Positions 1-9,480 of a DNA stretch of 64,000 bases are shown here, piece after piece. The notes below the pieces were generated by a model. That model was not told where the DNA came from. It saw only the letters and a program-made list of their open reading frames with translations, and searched no databases. The translations under genes and the position numbers were made by a program. How positions within the stretch are numbered: position 1 is the stretch's first letter; each line of letters opens with the position of its first letter. The stretch lies in NCBI GenBank assembly GCA_938038445.1, contig CALHRZ010000007.1, positions 124,001 through 188,000 on the forward strand. Direction: 5' to 3'. The DNA comes from an uncultured bacterium (GTDB taxonomy: Bacteria > Verrucomicrobiota > Kiritimatiellia > CAIKKV01).

Positions 1-1
1 C

Positions 2-1171
2 GTACGTTTTCTCACGATTTTTCAGAGCCGGGATAGAGCGGAATCGGCTCCCGTGTTCCACGCCGACCGACTGCCGCACGGAAGCGTCACGCGTATTCGC
101 CGGCCGGATGGCGGCATGGAGATCATTGTTTCGGCGGAAGACATGATTCGAGATCCCGGCGATGCGTTTCAAGACTTTTCAGGGCGGTTGGGGGTATGCA
201 GCCTGAGTCGCAATCAAACGCTGGAAAATGCGTTTTTGTCCCGCGTCACCCGTTTTATTTCAGCACCCCTCGCTTTCGAACTCGAAGCAGACCAACCGGT
301 AACGGTTGAAAAGGGGAGTTCCGGCGTGGTGGTTCAGACGATTCGCACGACGCAATTGCGGATCCGAGATGGGTCTCAGCACGCGGCGGCAACGCTGGAA
401 CCCGGCTTTTACCGCCTTGATCGCGGGAAACTTCTTCTCATTCCGGACCGAATCGATCCGGCGGTCGAGTCTCACCCGGTTGATCGGGAGGTTTATCGCG
501 ATGGAGTGGGAACATTCTTTGAAAAACAAAATGCCACGGTTGAGGATCCTTCACTGGGGGTCAATCGGCTCCGGCAGGCCTCCTTTCGCGCGAGTTCCGT
601 TCTCCAGCCTCGTTTTGACCCTTGCTTAGTGAACGATGGACGAATCGCGGAGGCCTGGGGCGATGGTCGGTTGTATTACAAGGAAGAAGAGATTCCTTCG
701 GCTTCATTCGGGGGATATGGCGGCGAGTGGCATACGGCCACCTATCCATGGCCCTATCGGGTCCGACCGACTTACTGGCTGGCGGGTGATGAGGAAAAGG
801 AGGCATGGATCGAAGCGGAAATGCCGGCGCCTACCCCCATCAAGCGCATTCGGCTGCACAATACCGCCAATGGGGGCTTCAACGACCGGGCGATGGTGGA
901 ATTCCGGATCGACCTTTTTGATGAAGCGGGAACAGTGGTTGCGAGCGCTACGAACCATTTTGGAACGCCGGTTCCGGAGCCCGTACGCTATTCCGACCAG
1001 TCCTACGGGGGGGGATGGCGTTTCTGGTTTCGTCCTGAAACACCGATCCCCCATGGAGAGGGGTGGAAAACGGTGGAGTTGGACCAACCCGTTCTTGCGC
1101 GCCGGATTCGGGTCACCTGCCTTCGCTACTGGGGATATGGAGCAGGTTTGAGTGAATTACAAGCCTACTGA
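2..1171 (+). CDS. 5'-truncated protein with C-terminal discoidin-like domain
   Basis: The reading frame is open to the left edge of the window with no stop, so the gene begins upstream and only the last 389 residues are seen. A GTG at 53 could serve as a start but is probably internal. The last ~150 residues look like an F5/8-type C (discoidin) or CBM-like beta-sandwich: a stretch on edge effects (IKRIRLHNTANGG), an acidic beta-strand region, and a closing motif ARRIRVTCLRYWGYGAGL. The N-terminal part is not recognised. It sits 20 nt upstream of the GH20 gene and opens a run of same-strand genes, so a carbohydrate-binding accessory role is likely. That role is inference. Confidence 0.7.
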   Translation, partial: VRFLTIFQSRDRAESAPVFHADRLPHGSVTRIRRPDGGMEIIVSAEDMIRDPGDAFQDFSGRLGVCSLSRNQTLENAFLSRVTRFISAPLAFELEADQPVTVEKGSSGVVVQTIRTTQLRIRDGSQHAAATLEPGFYRLDRGKLLLIPDRIDPAVESHPVDREVYRDGVGTFFEKQNATVEDPSLGVNRLRQASFRASSVLQPRFDPCLVNDGRIAEAWGDGRLYYKEEEIPSASFGGYGGEWHTATYPWPYRVRPTYWLAGDEEKEAWIEAEMPAPTPIKRIRLHNTANGGFNDRAMVEFRIDLFDEAGTVVASATNHFGTPVPEPVRYSDQSYGGGWRFWFRPETPIPHGEGWKTVELDQPVLARRIRVTCLRYWGYGAGLSELQAY

Positions 1172-1191
1172 AATCAAGGAAGGTCCTCTCG

Positions 1192-3123
1192 ATGAATCAA
1201 CAAAGCGGTTCAATGGTTTCTGGACTCCGCTCACCGGTCGGCGACCTGCCGCTAATCCCCCGGCCTCAATATGTGGCCTGGCGGGATGGGCTGGCCACAC
1301 TTTCACCCATTCGTGAACGAACGGAGAAGAACGCCACCCCCTTTGCGCCCATCCCAGGCGCCTATACGCTCCAATCTCAGGAGGATCATGTTCTTCTGGC
1401 TGCCGCGGAGGAAGAGGGACTGCGCGTCGGCCGTTCCACGCTCCATCAATTGCACGCCGTTTCGCCTCTCCCTTCCGCTGTGTGCGTGCGCGATTGGCCG
1501 GGGCTTGTCCTGCGCGCCGTTCATCTGGATCTGAAATTTCACCCTCCGCGATTTGATAACGTCCTACGGTGGATTGGGCAACTTTCGGCTTGGAAGATCA
1601 ACCTGCTGGTCCTGGAATACGAAGATCGGTTTCCCTTTGAGAAGCTTCGAGTTCTTTCCGCTCCGACGGCCTGGACACGCGATCAGATTCAGGAACTGGT
1701 TGCTCGCGCCAACGAGGCGGGAATCGAAGTGGTCCCCCTTGTCCAAAGTATGGGGCACGTCGAATATGTGCTGCGGCATGAGGCGTATGCTCCCTTGCGT
1801 GAATTGCCGCATGTGATCAGTCAGTACTGTCCGTCCAACCCGGCAGCGTTTGCGCAGTTCATCGCGATGGCCGAAGAAATCTTGGAACTTCACCCCAATC
1901 TTCATTATCTGCATGTAGGGGGAGACGAAGCCGGTTTTCTTGGGCGTTGCCCCCGCTGCGCGGCTCGGGCAAAAACCATCGGAAAGGTCGGGCTCTATCT
2001 CGAACATATGAAGAAGGTGTGTGAATGGGTGACGGCCAGGGGGCTCCGGCCCATTCTTTGGGATGACATGGTTCGAAGTGAACCCCATCGGATCACCGAA
2101 CTCCCCTCATCCACCGTCCTGATGTTTTGGGATTACGGCTTGACTGGGGTCGTTTCAGATCGCCGCAAGACGCGCGAGAAACTTTGTTCGGGCAAGAACA
2201 ATTGTCTGGAGGGTCCCCCGGACGAGTCGCCGGCCTACTGCCGGTACCGCGAAGCGGGTTATGATGTCGTCCTAGCTTCCTGCTACAATGGAGAGGGTCT
2301 GATCCCGCTTGCCAACACGGCCAACATCCGTTATCTGGCCCAAGAAGCGGCTCTTCACGGTTGCCTGGGAACGTGCGCCACCCATTGGGCCGTTTTTACA
2401 ACCCCGCCCGAATTTGCCGCCTATGGGGTCGCGGCGGCTGCGGACTTCGCCTGGAATCCGCTGCCCTCCTGCGATGATCTGTTGACCGATCTCCACGGCG
2501 GCCCTTTGCTGGAATTCGACCGCCGTTTTTGCCGAGCCTGGTTTGGTCTGACGGACGATACGCTCCTGCATGCCCTTCGTCTTCTGGATCGGGGTCCGCT
2601 TTACATTCCTTCGGATCCGAAATCCTATCCGACCGTTTACGCCGACTGGTGTTTTGTAGATATGACCTTTCAGGTTGATCGGGATGCGATGGCGGCTCAA
2701 GCGGCCGCCTTTTTCCGTCCCGATTGGGAAACACCGGTTCAAGGATTCTCCTGGGAGGAAGCCTGGTCTGGGAAGGTGGCCGCGCTGAAGCGTGAACCGG
2801 GCCGGTCCCGTCTTGTGGCCATGCTCACCGAACTGGCGCAACGTCAGGCGCGGGGGTTGGAGTTGCTGAAGGAAGAACGCGGGAAAGCCGTGCGCCACGA
2901 GGAACTTCTCCAGGGAATCGAAGTCGGAGCCCGCATCCGTCTCTGGCGAACCCGTCAACTGCTGCATGAATTGGCAGGGGGTGAAAAACCTCCCCCTCAG
3001 CCTGAGCTGCAGGATGCCTTGATTGCGCATTACCAGGCGGCGCTTTCCGCGGAAGACGCTCGACAGCTTACGGCGTGGCAGATGGTTGGACTCGAAACGG
3101 CCAAGGGAGGGGAAGCCACTTGA
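1192..3123 (+). CDS. Glycoside hydrolase family 20-like protein (beta-N-acetylhexosaminidase-like)
   Basis: 643 residues with the GH20 layout. An N-terminal alpha/beta region (about 20-110) resembles the GH20b domain, followed by a TIM barrel from about 112. The barrel opens with RAVHLDLKFHPPRFDN and carries the family catalytic Asp-Glu pair in HVGGDEAG (Asp245-Glu246), where the Asp orients the substrate acetamido group and the Glu is the acid/base. The C-terminal ~200 residues are helical and unlike classical chitobiases. No signal peptide is evident, so a cytoplasmic enzyme acting on imported amino sugars is possible. Start ATG has an upstream AAGGTCCTCTCG stretch rather than a strong SD. 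Downstream are ABC and OPT-like transporter genes. Exact substrate is unknown. Confidence 0.85.
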   Translation: MNQQSGSMVSGLRSPVGDLPLIPRPQYVAWRDGLATLSPIRERTEKNATPFAPIPGAYTLQSQEDHVLLAAAEEEGLRVGRSTLHQLHAVSPLPSAVCVRDWPGLVLRAVHLDLKFHPPRFDNVLRWIGQLSAWKINLLVLEYEDRFPFEKLRVLSAPTAWTRDQIQELVARANEAGIEVVPLVQSMGHVEYVLRHEAYAPLRELPHVISQYCPSNPAAFAQFIAMAEEILELHPNLHYLHVGGDEAGFLGRCPRCAARAKTIGKVGLYLEHMKKVCEWVTARGLRPILWDDMVRSEPHRITELPSSTVLMFWDYGLTGVVSDRRKTREKLCSGKNNCLEGPPDESPAYCRYREAGYDVVLASCYNGEGLIPLANTANIRYLAQEAALHGCLGTCATHWAVFTTPPEFAAYGVAAAADFAWNPLPSCDDLLTDLHGGPLLEFDRRFCRAWFGLTDDTLLHALRLLDRGPLYIPSDPKSYPTVYADWCFVDMTFQVDRDAMAAQAAAFFRPDWETPVQGFSWEEAWSGKVAALKREPGRSRLVAMLTELAQRQARGLELLKEERGKAVRHEELLQGIEVGARIRLWRTRQLLHELAGGEKPPPQPELQDALIAHYQAALSAEDARQLTAWQMVGLETAKGGEAT

Positions 3124-3179
3124 TCGACCCTGACCGGCTTCAGATAATCGCTCGGAACGGAGCTTCAGGGGATGCAGCG

Positions 3180-3908
3180 ATGGAGTCGGCCGATCCCATC
3201 ATCGAGGTACGAAACGTCACGCGGATCTATCCGCTTTCCCGGGGGCACGTTGTGCGGGCGCTCGATGGTCTTTCCCTTTCGATTCCCCGCGGATCGTTTC
3301 TTTCAATTCTTGGTCCCTCGGGTTCGGGAAAGAGCACGCTCTTTAATTTGATCGGCGGTTTAGACCGACCCTCTTCAGGCGAAGTGCGGGTGGATGGGGT
3401 GGACCTGACGCGGCTGGATCCGGAGGCACTGGCGGCCGTGCGTTGTCTCAAAGTGGGTTACATCTTCCAAACCTACAACCTGATTCCCGCGTTGACGGCT
3501 CTGCAGAATGTCGCGGCACCCATGACGTTTGCCGGTCTGACCGATTCGGAAGCGGAGGAGCGTGCGGTTCTTCTTCTGGAGGCGGTGGGACTCGGCAAAC
3601 ACCTTCACCATATTCCGGAACGCCTTTCAGGGGGCCAGCAGCAGCGGGTGGCGATTGCCCGCGCCTTGGCCAATCGGCCTTCGATTCTCCTGGCCGATGA
3701 GCCAACCGGAAACCTTGATCGGCGGACCGGCGAGGAGATCATTGCCCTGCTTTGCTCCCTTCGGGAGGAGTATGGGGTGACGCTCGTTTGCGCCACCCAC
3801 GATCTCAAAATGATCTCCTTTTCAGACTGGATCGCATGGATCCGGGATGGACGTTTGGAACGGCTCGAACATCGGTCCCAGGTGACCATCGAAGAGGGAC
3901 ACTTATGA
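3180..3908 (+). CDS. ABC transporter ATP-binding protein (LolD/MacB type)
   Basis: 242 residues from the ATG at 3180, chosen because it begins the conserved domain (ESADPIIEVRNVTRIY) and follows a GGAG-like stretch. Longer in-frame starts would overlap the GH20 gene. Walker A is GPSGSGKST, the Q-loop is IFQTYNLIP, the signature LSGGQQQRVAIARAL, Walker B ILLADEPTGNLD, and the H-loop Thr-His-Asp. The QTYNL Q-loop and the QQQRVAIARA signature are typical of the LolD/MacB/FtsE class, which powers FtsX-like permeases that do mechanical work on periplasmic substrates rather than import. It overlaps the next gene, a permease, by ATGA, so the two are translationally coupled. Confidence 0.93.
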   Translation: MESADPIIEVRNVTRIYPLSRGHVVRALDGLSLSIPRGSFLSILGPSGSGKSTLFNLIGGLDRPSSGEVRVDGVDLTRLDPEALAAVRCLKVGYIFQTYNLIPALTALQNVAAPMTFAGLTDSEAEERAVLLLEAVGLGKHLHHIPERLSGGQQQRVAIARALANRPSILLADEPTGNLDRRTGEEIIALLCSLREEYGVTLVCATHDLKMISFSDWIAWIRDGRLERLEHRSQVTIEEGHL

Positions 3909-4588
3909 GACCGCCAGCCAGGGACTTGTACGGGGGGGGACCCCGCCCGGCGGAACTTCGGCTGAGGGTTCCTTCTGTTTTCAAAACGTGCCGATATGCC
4001 GTTCAGAGTATCCGGCTTCGATGGAGCCGCTCGTTGATCGCCATGGCATGCGTGGCAGGGGCCGTTGCATTTCTTTCCTATAACCTTTACGCCCTGAGAG
4101 AGGCATCATCGGCAGAACGCATACCGGTCGGTCTTTCGCTCCTGCAGGACACACACCCGGAGGATTTTTTTGCCGGTTTGGAGCGGTTTACCTCTGAACG
4201 GCACCAAAACCAGAAACGCCTCTTTTCCGTTGCGTTATCACTCCTGGTGGCCTTTGTCGGCATTGCGAATGCTTTCCTTATGGCAGTCAAGGAACGATTT
4301 CGGGAAATCGCAACGCTCAAATGTCTAGGGGCTGTTAACCGATACATTCAGCGATTGTTTTTGATCGAAGCCCTTTTGCTGGGTTTGCTTGGATCATTGG
4401 CCGGAGTTTTGGCGGGAGGGATCCTTCATGGCCTCACGCGTGAGAATCCTGCCCCGTGGACTTGGATCTTCCAAGTGGGGATCGGCGCAATATTGCTGGG
4501 AGTTTCCCTGACGTTGACGGCGTCGATCGGTCCCATCCGACATGCATTGGCCATGATGCCGGTGGAGGCCTTACGGGTGGAAGAATGA
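3905..4588 (+). CDS. Short FtsX-like ABC permease
   Basis: 227 residues starting at the ATG that overlaps the ATPase stop (ATGA). One hydrophobic segment lies at about residues 38-58. The C-terminal half holds three more helices (LFSVALSLLVAFVGIANAFLM, ALLLGLLGSLAGVLAGGI and a last one before ALAMMPVEALRVEE). The segment between, AVKERFREIATLKCLGA, is the conserved FtsX cytoplasmic motif. FtsX/MacB permeases normally have a large periplasmic domain of 200 or more residues between TM1 and TM2; here that loop is only ~60 residues, so it is a minimal permease. It is followed, again by ATGA, by a giant permease that may be its partner. Confidence 0.85.
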   Translation: MRPPARDLYGGGPRPAELRLRVPSVFKTCRYAVQSIRLRWSRSLIAMACVAGAVAFLSYNLYALREASSAERIPVGLSLLQDTHPEDFFAGLERFTSERHQNQKRLFSVALSLLVAFVGIANAFLMAVKERFREIATLKCLGAVNRYIQRLFLIEALLLGLLGSLAGVLAGGILHGLTRENPAPWTWIFQVGIGAILLGVSLTLTASIGPIRHALAMMPVEALRVEE

Positions 4589-7500
4589 GCGGCGCGTTCT
4601 CATCAATTCTGCGGCTGATTCTGGCCACTGGGCTTACGGGTTCGGAGCATTCCAGCGCTGAATCCTTGGCAGTCGGATACCCCGGTTATGAACCACGGGT
4701 TGCGGCCTTTCGAACTTTTTTAGAAGAACAAGGATTTGGCCCTGTTTATGAGATCCGGACCGAGGTAGCGGCACCGGTCGAACACCATGCCGAATTCCAG
4801 ATCGGCGCTTTCCGAATCCCCTTGCACAGCTTCTATCCCAACGGAGTCGCATCGGGCCCGAATCACGTCATGGGAGAGATTATGTATGCCGGCATGGGTC
4901 GTCCGAGTGACCTGCAGGGCGGACGACTGGAAGGCGCAATCGTGGTCATGGAGCTTCGGTCAGGGCGTGCATGGGAACGATGGGCGGGATTGGGACCGAA
5001 GGCTTTTGTGTTTCTTCAGCCGCCTCCCGGGGAAGCCGCCTGGGCGGACTATCGGGAAAAGGTTCTGGAAACTCCACTGGAAATTCCCCGTCTTCTGTTG
5101 CCGTATGAACACCGGGGCGAATTTTTCCGGGCGATGAAGACCGCATCCTCCGGCTCGGTGGTTCGAGCCTTGTCCTGGCGAAATGTTTCCGTGCCCACCC
5201 TTCTCGCCCGAATTCCCGGACGCGAATCTCTTGCGACCCGTGACGATCCTTCAAACGCCGCGCGCGAAACCGCCTTTCTGGTGCACACCCATTTGGATGG
5301 GATGTCGCTCGTCCCGGGACTGACCCCCGGCGGCGATTCCCAGCACAATCTGGATGTGTTGAAAACCGCCCTCCGCGCGTGGAAGGAGAACCCTCCGCCC
5401 TTGACTCTGCTCGTAGCGGTATTTGGCGCAGAAGGGTACGCGCTGCAGACTTCCCGCCAGTTCGGGTACCGCTTCCTGACGCGTGCGGGACAGCCGGATG
5501 TTGCCGCAGAGGACCGACTCAAAGCGATCCGAGAAGAAATGGTTCGCTGGCGCGACATGTTGACGCCGGAAGTTCTGGCGGATCCTGTTCCCTGGCTGCG
5601 GACGCTGGCCGCGACGAAGGAGGGGATCAACCATCCGATCGTGATCCGGCTGTCCGCCCTTCTTGCGATCGAGCGAAACCGGCTTTCTGCTGAGATTCTT
5701 CGGCGGTTGGAACAGACGAGCGATACGAACGGTTCCGATTGCGAGGTCCTGATGGCCCGCCGGGATTTGGTCAATTATCTTTCGGCCTTAAAATACAGCG
5801 CTTTTTGTCTTCAACCGGAGAAAACGGTTTACCGCCCGTGGGTGAACGCGCTCTTCCGCGCTTCCAACGCCGACGAACCGGCTCCCTCTTTTTGGATTGA
5901 ATCGGCACCGGTTGTTCTTTCCTCTTTCCTTGTCCAGTTGCGAGAGCGGCTCTCGGCGCAGATCGCTGCTTGCGATGCCCAACTGGCAACGCTCCGAAAC
6001 GACCGACCACTCCGCGACGCGCTGAAGAACCACCGGATCGTTTTTACAATAGGGCTGGAACTTTCCGCTGCCGGTTCGACCCTGGCACTGGCCGGCAGCG
6101 GCGACATGCTGGATTTGGAAGTTCACCGGCCTTTGATCCGCCAGTTGGGCTCCGCGCTGCGTCCTTTTACGGAACAGTTTAACAACAATTCGAGTTCTAC
6201 GGCCGCAAGCCCGCGGCTTATCAATGTGCTGGATGAATCCCGTTCGGAACACTGGCGCCGGCACATCCTGTATCCCCTGGTAGGGACGATCGATGTGTTC
6301 GGTCTGCTGGGGATTCCGGGTCTCACACTCGCTTCGGCTCATGAACTCCGCCCTTTTTTCGACACCCCGGAGGATCGGCTCGAACGGGTTCCCGCCTCTG
6401 AGCGAATGGTCCGGGCCGAAACGGCTGCGGCCTGCTTGCACGGGTTATGCGAAGAGATGCATCGTCTGTTGAGCGCGTCCTCCTCCGCCCGAAAAACGCC
6501 TCTTCTTCCGGCTCGGGAAATGACGGACAACCGGAATTGGGGGTGTGTCGTGGGCATTGCCACGCGGGCGGGTGCCGAACAGGTGGACAAGACCATGCGG
6601 GGTCAGGAAAATGTTCTTGTGGTTCGGAAGGGTCTGCTCGGGCAAGGTTGGCGAGGTGCTGACATCGTTCGCACGGATGAGCGCGGTGAATTTCGCCTTC
6701 CGTTGATTCCGACTCAGCACTGCGCGATGGGCCAAAAGAAAGACGTTTCCCTTTACGCCTTCCGGTTCGATGAGGAACAAGGACTGATTATCCAAGCGGC
6801 AAATCGAGGGGTCGGCGGGGCAACCTATCCCGCGGAGTTTGTCCTTTCCGAGCCGGAGAAAGGCACCATTTTGCCGATGTTCGACTGCGTTAGCATCGGG
6901 TTGATAAACTGCCGCGACCCTCGCTCTTTCCTCCCTTTAAAGGAACCCCGTCTTTATGCGGGACGCAGCGCCGATACCCTCCGTCTCTTCACCCAGTTTG
7001 CCGCCTTGAACGAAAGAGAAGCGGCCGTCGCCTGTTTTGTTCCTCCGGGGCAAGCCGTGCGGCTTGTATTTCCCGGACCGGAATTCGTTGCGCGCATGAT
7101 GGTATTGAACAGTTCAGAGCAGGAACCGCTCGGGCAGGGGGTTCGCGCCGGCGATTCCGTTATGGTGTTGAGGTCCGAGTGGCAGACGGCACATGACATG
7201 TGGTGGCGCACGGAGGAGATGCGAACGTTGCTCGCTCGCTCGGGAATCCAAAGCGCCTTTGTGGATTTTCTTCAGGAGCGGGTCCGTGAATCCCTCCGAA
7301 AAGCGGAAGATGCCTTGGAACAGGCGAATTATGAGGCGTACCACCGTGAGTCCACTCGGGCATGGAGCATCGTTTCCCGCGGCTATCCGGCGGTACTTCG
7401 TCTGGCGGCTGGGAATGTGCACGGTCTCGTTTTTTATATGTTTTTGATCCTCCCCGCCGCTGTTCTTCTTGAACGGCTCTGCTTCAGTTTCACCCGGATC

Positions 7501-9480
7501 GCGCTCCGCAGCGCGGCCGTCGGAGGAATCGGGGTGGTCGTCTATCAGGCCATAGCCGCTCTTCACCCGGGGATTCGGATTCTCCGAAACCCTTTGGTCC
7601 TTTTTATTTCCTTCGGTTTGATGGCGTTGACCGGTTATGTTCTCGTTCTCGTCTGGTCCCGTTTCGAACACTTCATGGCCAGAGTCCGACTTCAGAGTTC
7701 CGGTGTTACCCGCGAAAACCTTTCGCGAGGTGCAGCGTTCGGTCTCGCCCTCTCCGTTGGAATCGGCAACATGCGGCGGCTCCCCGGCCGCACCCTCCTC
7801 ACCCTGACAGCCCTTACGCTCTTTACCATCGTCGTGGTGTCGCTGATCACCGTCAAGCCTTCCCTTGCCGTCAACGCGGTTCGGCTTTCGCACCGGCCTT
7901 CCTTTGATGGTCTGTTGCTGCGATCGCCGAAGCACGAAGCCCTTTCCGATGCAGCGGTGGAATCCATATCCCTCGCAGCAGGCGAGGGGTTCATGGTGCG
8001 CGCGCTTCGAATGATCGAGCGTCCGCTTTCCTGGACGGCGGAATGGACGACGCAGGGGGGGGTATCCGGTCTTCCGGAAGAGGCGATGCGGCGGATCCTG
8101 GTTGCCGGACGTCCGCCGGCATCGGGGGAGATGTCCTGTGTTCTTCCTCGCCTACAGGATGCCGGTTCCGGCCTTAATACCGCCGAATGGGTCGGCACGA
8201 TCCGAAAGGTGGCGGGGCAGGAGGTGAAAGTTGTGGGGCTGTTCGATCCGGATGCGTTGGAACGGCTCACTGGGCCGGACGGAGAGCCTCTGACTCCTAT
8301 CGACCTTGCGGAGTTGCGAACGTTGCGCCGAATTCACGAAGCCCGTGGTCAGGAAGAGTTGGAAATCCCGGCGCCTCGAATCCCGGCGGCCCGGTCGGCG
8401 ATTCTTTCGCCGGCGCTGGCGGAACGGCTGGGAGGCGTTTCGGACGGAATCTTGATTACGGCGCGTTCGCCCGAGTTGCTTCGCGAATTGGGCCGGGAGT
8501 TGGTGCTTCGGACGGATTATTATGCCTATCTCTCCGACGGGGAGGTGGGGCATGCCTTGTCGGTGTTCGATCGCGCGAAGGTCCGGGGGCTTGCGGATAT
8601 TGCCGTGCCCATTTTCATATGCGGCCTGATTATTCTGAATACGATGCTGGGCGCCGTGGCCTCCCAGTTGCGGCATATCCCCACCTTCAGCGCCATCGGA
8701 TTGGCGCCGAAACATATCGCCAATCTTTTTTTCGCCGAAGCACTGGCCTATGCGGTGATTGCAGTGCTGGCCGGTTTCGCCGCCGGCCAGTTTGCCGCCC
8801 GTCTGCTGGCGCAAACTGACTGGATTTCCGGGATGGTCCTCGATTATTCGTCCGCTGCTTCGATTCTTGGATGCGCGGTGGTCATCGGCGTTGCTTTGCT
8901 GGCCACGGGATTACCCGCCTGGCAGGCGTTGACCGTGGCGACTCCCCGCGCGGATCACGAAGACCGCCCCGTCTTCGAGGAAGGCCGAATGCATGCTCAA
9001 CTTCCCTTCGCCTTAACCGGGCGCCAGGCCCCAGGTGGGATCGGCTTCCTTGTTGCGTTCTTGCGGGAGCACGAGGAGATGCTGGGAGCGGAAAGCTTTT
9101 ACATCCGCGATCTCCGTTTCGGGCGTGTCGCAGGCCAAAAAGGATATGAGTACCGGATTGAATTCGACGTGTGGCTTGCTCCTCTGGATCTGGGCAATTG
9201 TCAGCACGTAATCATCCACACCCAAACCGATGCCCACGAGGTCATGGGAATCGGAGTGACGGCGCACCGCTTGGCCGGGGATGATTCCTCATGGCGTGCG
9301 GCCAATCGCGGGTTTTTGTCCGCCTTGCGGAAACAGATGCTTCTCTGGCGGATGGTGGCGGACGAGGAGCGGGAACGGTATGTGCGGATGGCGGAAGAAA
9401 GCCCGGTGGTAACCGGGGATGCAGGGGTGCCGCTCCGAGAGCAAAACCGCTCCATGGATAGGGAATCTTCATGCGCCTGA
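4585..9480 (+). CDS. Giant FtsX-like permease with N-terminal peptidase M28-like domain
   Basis: 1631 residues from the ATG overlapping the previous stop. A signal-like hydrophobic stretch opens the protein. Around residues 225-300 is a peptidase M28-like core: a VHTHLDG motif matching the first metal-binding His-x-Asp, a following GGDSQHN, and VAVFGAEGYAL in place of the usual GEE. Ligands look partly degenerate, so catalysis is uncertain. A beta-sandwich region lies near 640-830. Four helices span about 945-1090. The FtsX permease domain with the IRHIPTFSAIGLAPKHIA-like cytoplasmic motif is at about 1335-1455. A soluble C-terminal domain of ~165 residues follows. Coupled to the short permease and ATPase upstream. 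Peptide or glycopeptide processing tied to membrane transport is inference. Confidence 0.82.
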   Translation: MSGAFSSILRLILATGLTGSEHSSAESLAVGYPGYEPRVAAFRTFLEEQGFGPVYEIRTEVAAPVEHHAEFQIGAFRIPLHSFYPNGVASGPNHVMGEIMYAGMGRPSDLQGGRLEGAIVVMELRSGRAWERWAGLGPKAFVFLQPPPGEAAWADYREKVLETPLEIPRLLLPYEHRGEFFRAMKTASSGSVVRALSWRNVSVPTLLARIPGRESLATRDDPSNAARETAFLVHTHLDGMSLVPGLTPGGDSQHNLDVLKTALRAWKENPPPLTLLVAVFGAEGYALQTSRQFGYRFLTRAGQPDVAAEDRLKAIREEMVRWRDMLTPEVLADPVPWLRTLAATKEGINHPIVIRLSALLAIERNRLSAEILRRLEQTSDTNGSDCEVLMARRDLVNYLSALKYSAFCLQPEKTVYRPWVNALFRASNADEPAPSFWIESAPVVLSSFLVQLRERLSAQIAACDAQLATLRNDRPLRDALKNHRIVFTIGLELSAAGSTLALAGSGDMLDLEVHRPLIRQLGSALRPFTEQFNNNSSSTAASPRLINVLDESRSEHWRRHILYPLVGTIDVFGLLGIPGLTLASAHELRPFFDTPEDRLERVPASERMVRAETAAACLHGLCEEMHRLLSASSSARKTPLLPAREMTDNRNWGCVVGIATRAGAEQVDKTMRGQENVLVVRKGLLGQGWRGADIVRTDERGEFRLPLIPTQHCAMGQKKDVSLYAFRFDEEQGLIIQAANRGVGGATYPAEFVLSEPEKGTILPMFDCVSIGLINCRDPRSFLPLKEPRLYAGRSADTLRLFTQFAALNEREAAVACFVPPGQAVRLVFPGPEFVARMMVLNSSEQEPLGQGVRAGDSVMVLRSEWQTAHDMWWRTEEMRTLLARSGIQSAFVDFLQERVRESLRKAEDALEQANYEAYHRESTRAWSIVSRGYPAVLRLAAGNVHGLVFYMFLILPAAVLLERLCFSFTRIALRSAAVGGIGVVVYQAIAALHPGIRILRNPLVLFISFGLMALTGYVLVLVWSRFEHFMARVRLQSSGVTRENLSRGAAFGLALSVGIGNMRRLPGRTLLTLTALTLFTIVVVSLITVKPSLAVNAVRLSHRPSFDGLLLRSPKHEALSDAAVESISLAAGEGFMVRALRMIERPLSWTAEWTTQGGVSGLPEEAMRRILVAGRPPASGEMSCVLPRLQDAGSGLNTAEWVGTIRKVAGQEVKVVGLFDPDALERLTGPDGEPLTPIDLAELRTLRRIHEARGQEELEIPAPRIPAARSAILSPALAERLGGVSDGILITARSPELLRELGRELVLRTDYYAYLSDGEVGHALSVFDRAKVRGLADIAVPIFICGLIILNTMLGAVASQLRHIPTFSAIGLAPKHIANLFFAEALAYAVIAVLAGFAAGQFAARLLAQTDWISGMVLDYSSAASILGCAVVIGVALLATGLPAWQALTVATPRADHEDRPVFEEGRMHAQLPFALTGRQAPGGIGFLVAFLREHEEMLGAESFYIRDLRFGRVAGQKGYEYRIEFDVWLAPLDLGNCQHVIIHTQTDAHEVMGIGVTAHRLAGDDSSWRAANRGFLSALRKQMLLWRMVADEERERYVRMAEESPVVTGDAGVPLREQNRSMDRESSCA

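Noticed and set aside
3075-3179. Upstream extension of the first LolD-like ATPase
   Set aside because: The extra residues overlap the GH20 gene and have no LolD similarity; ATG 3180 begins the conserved domain.
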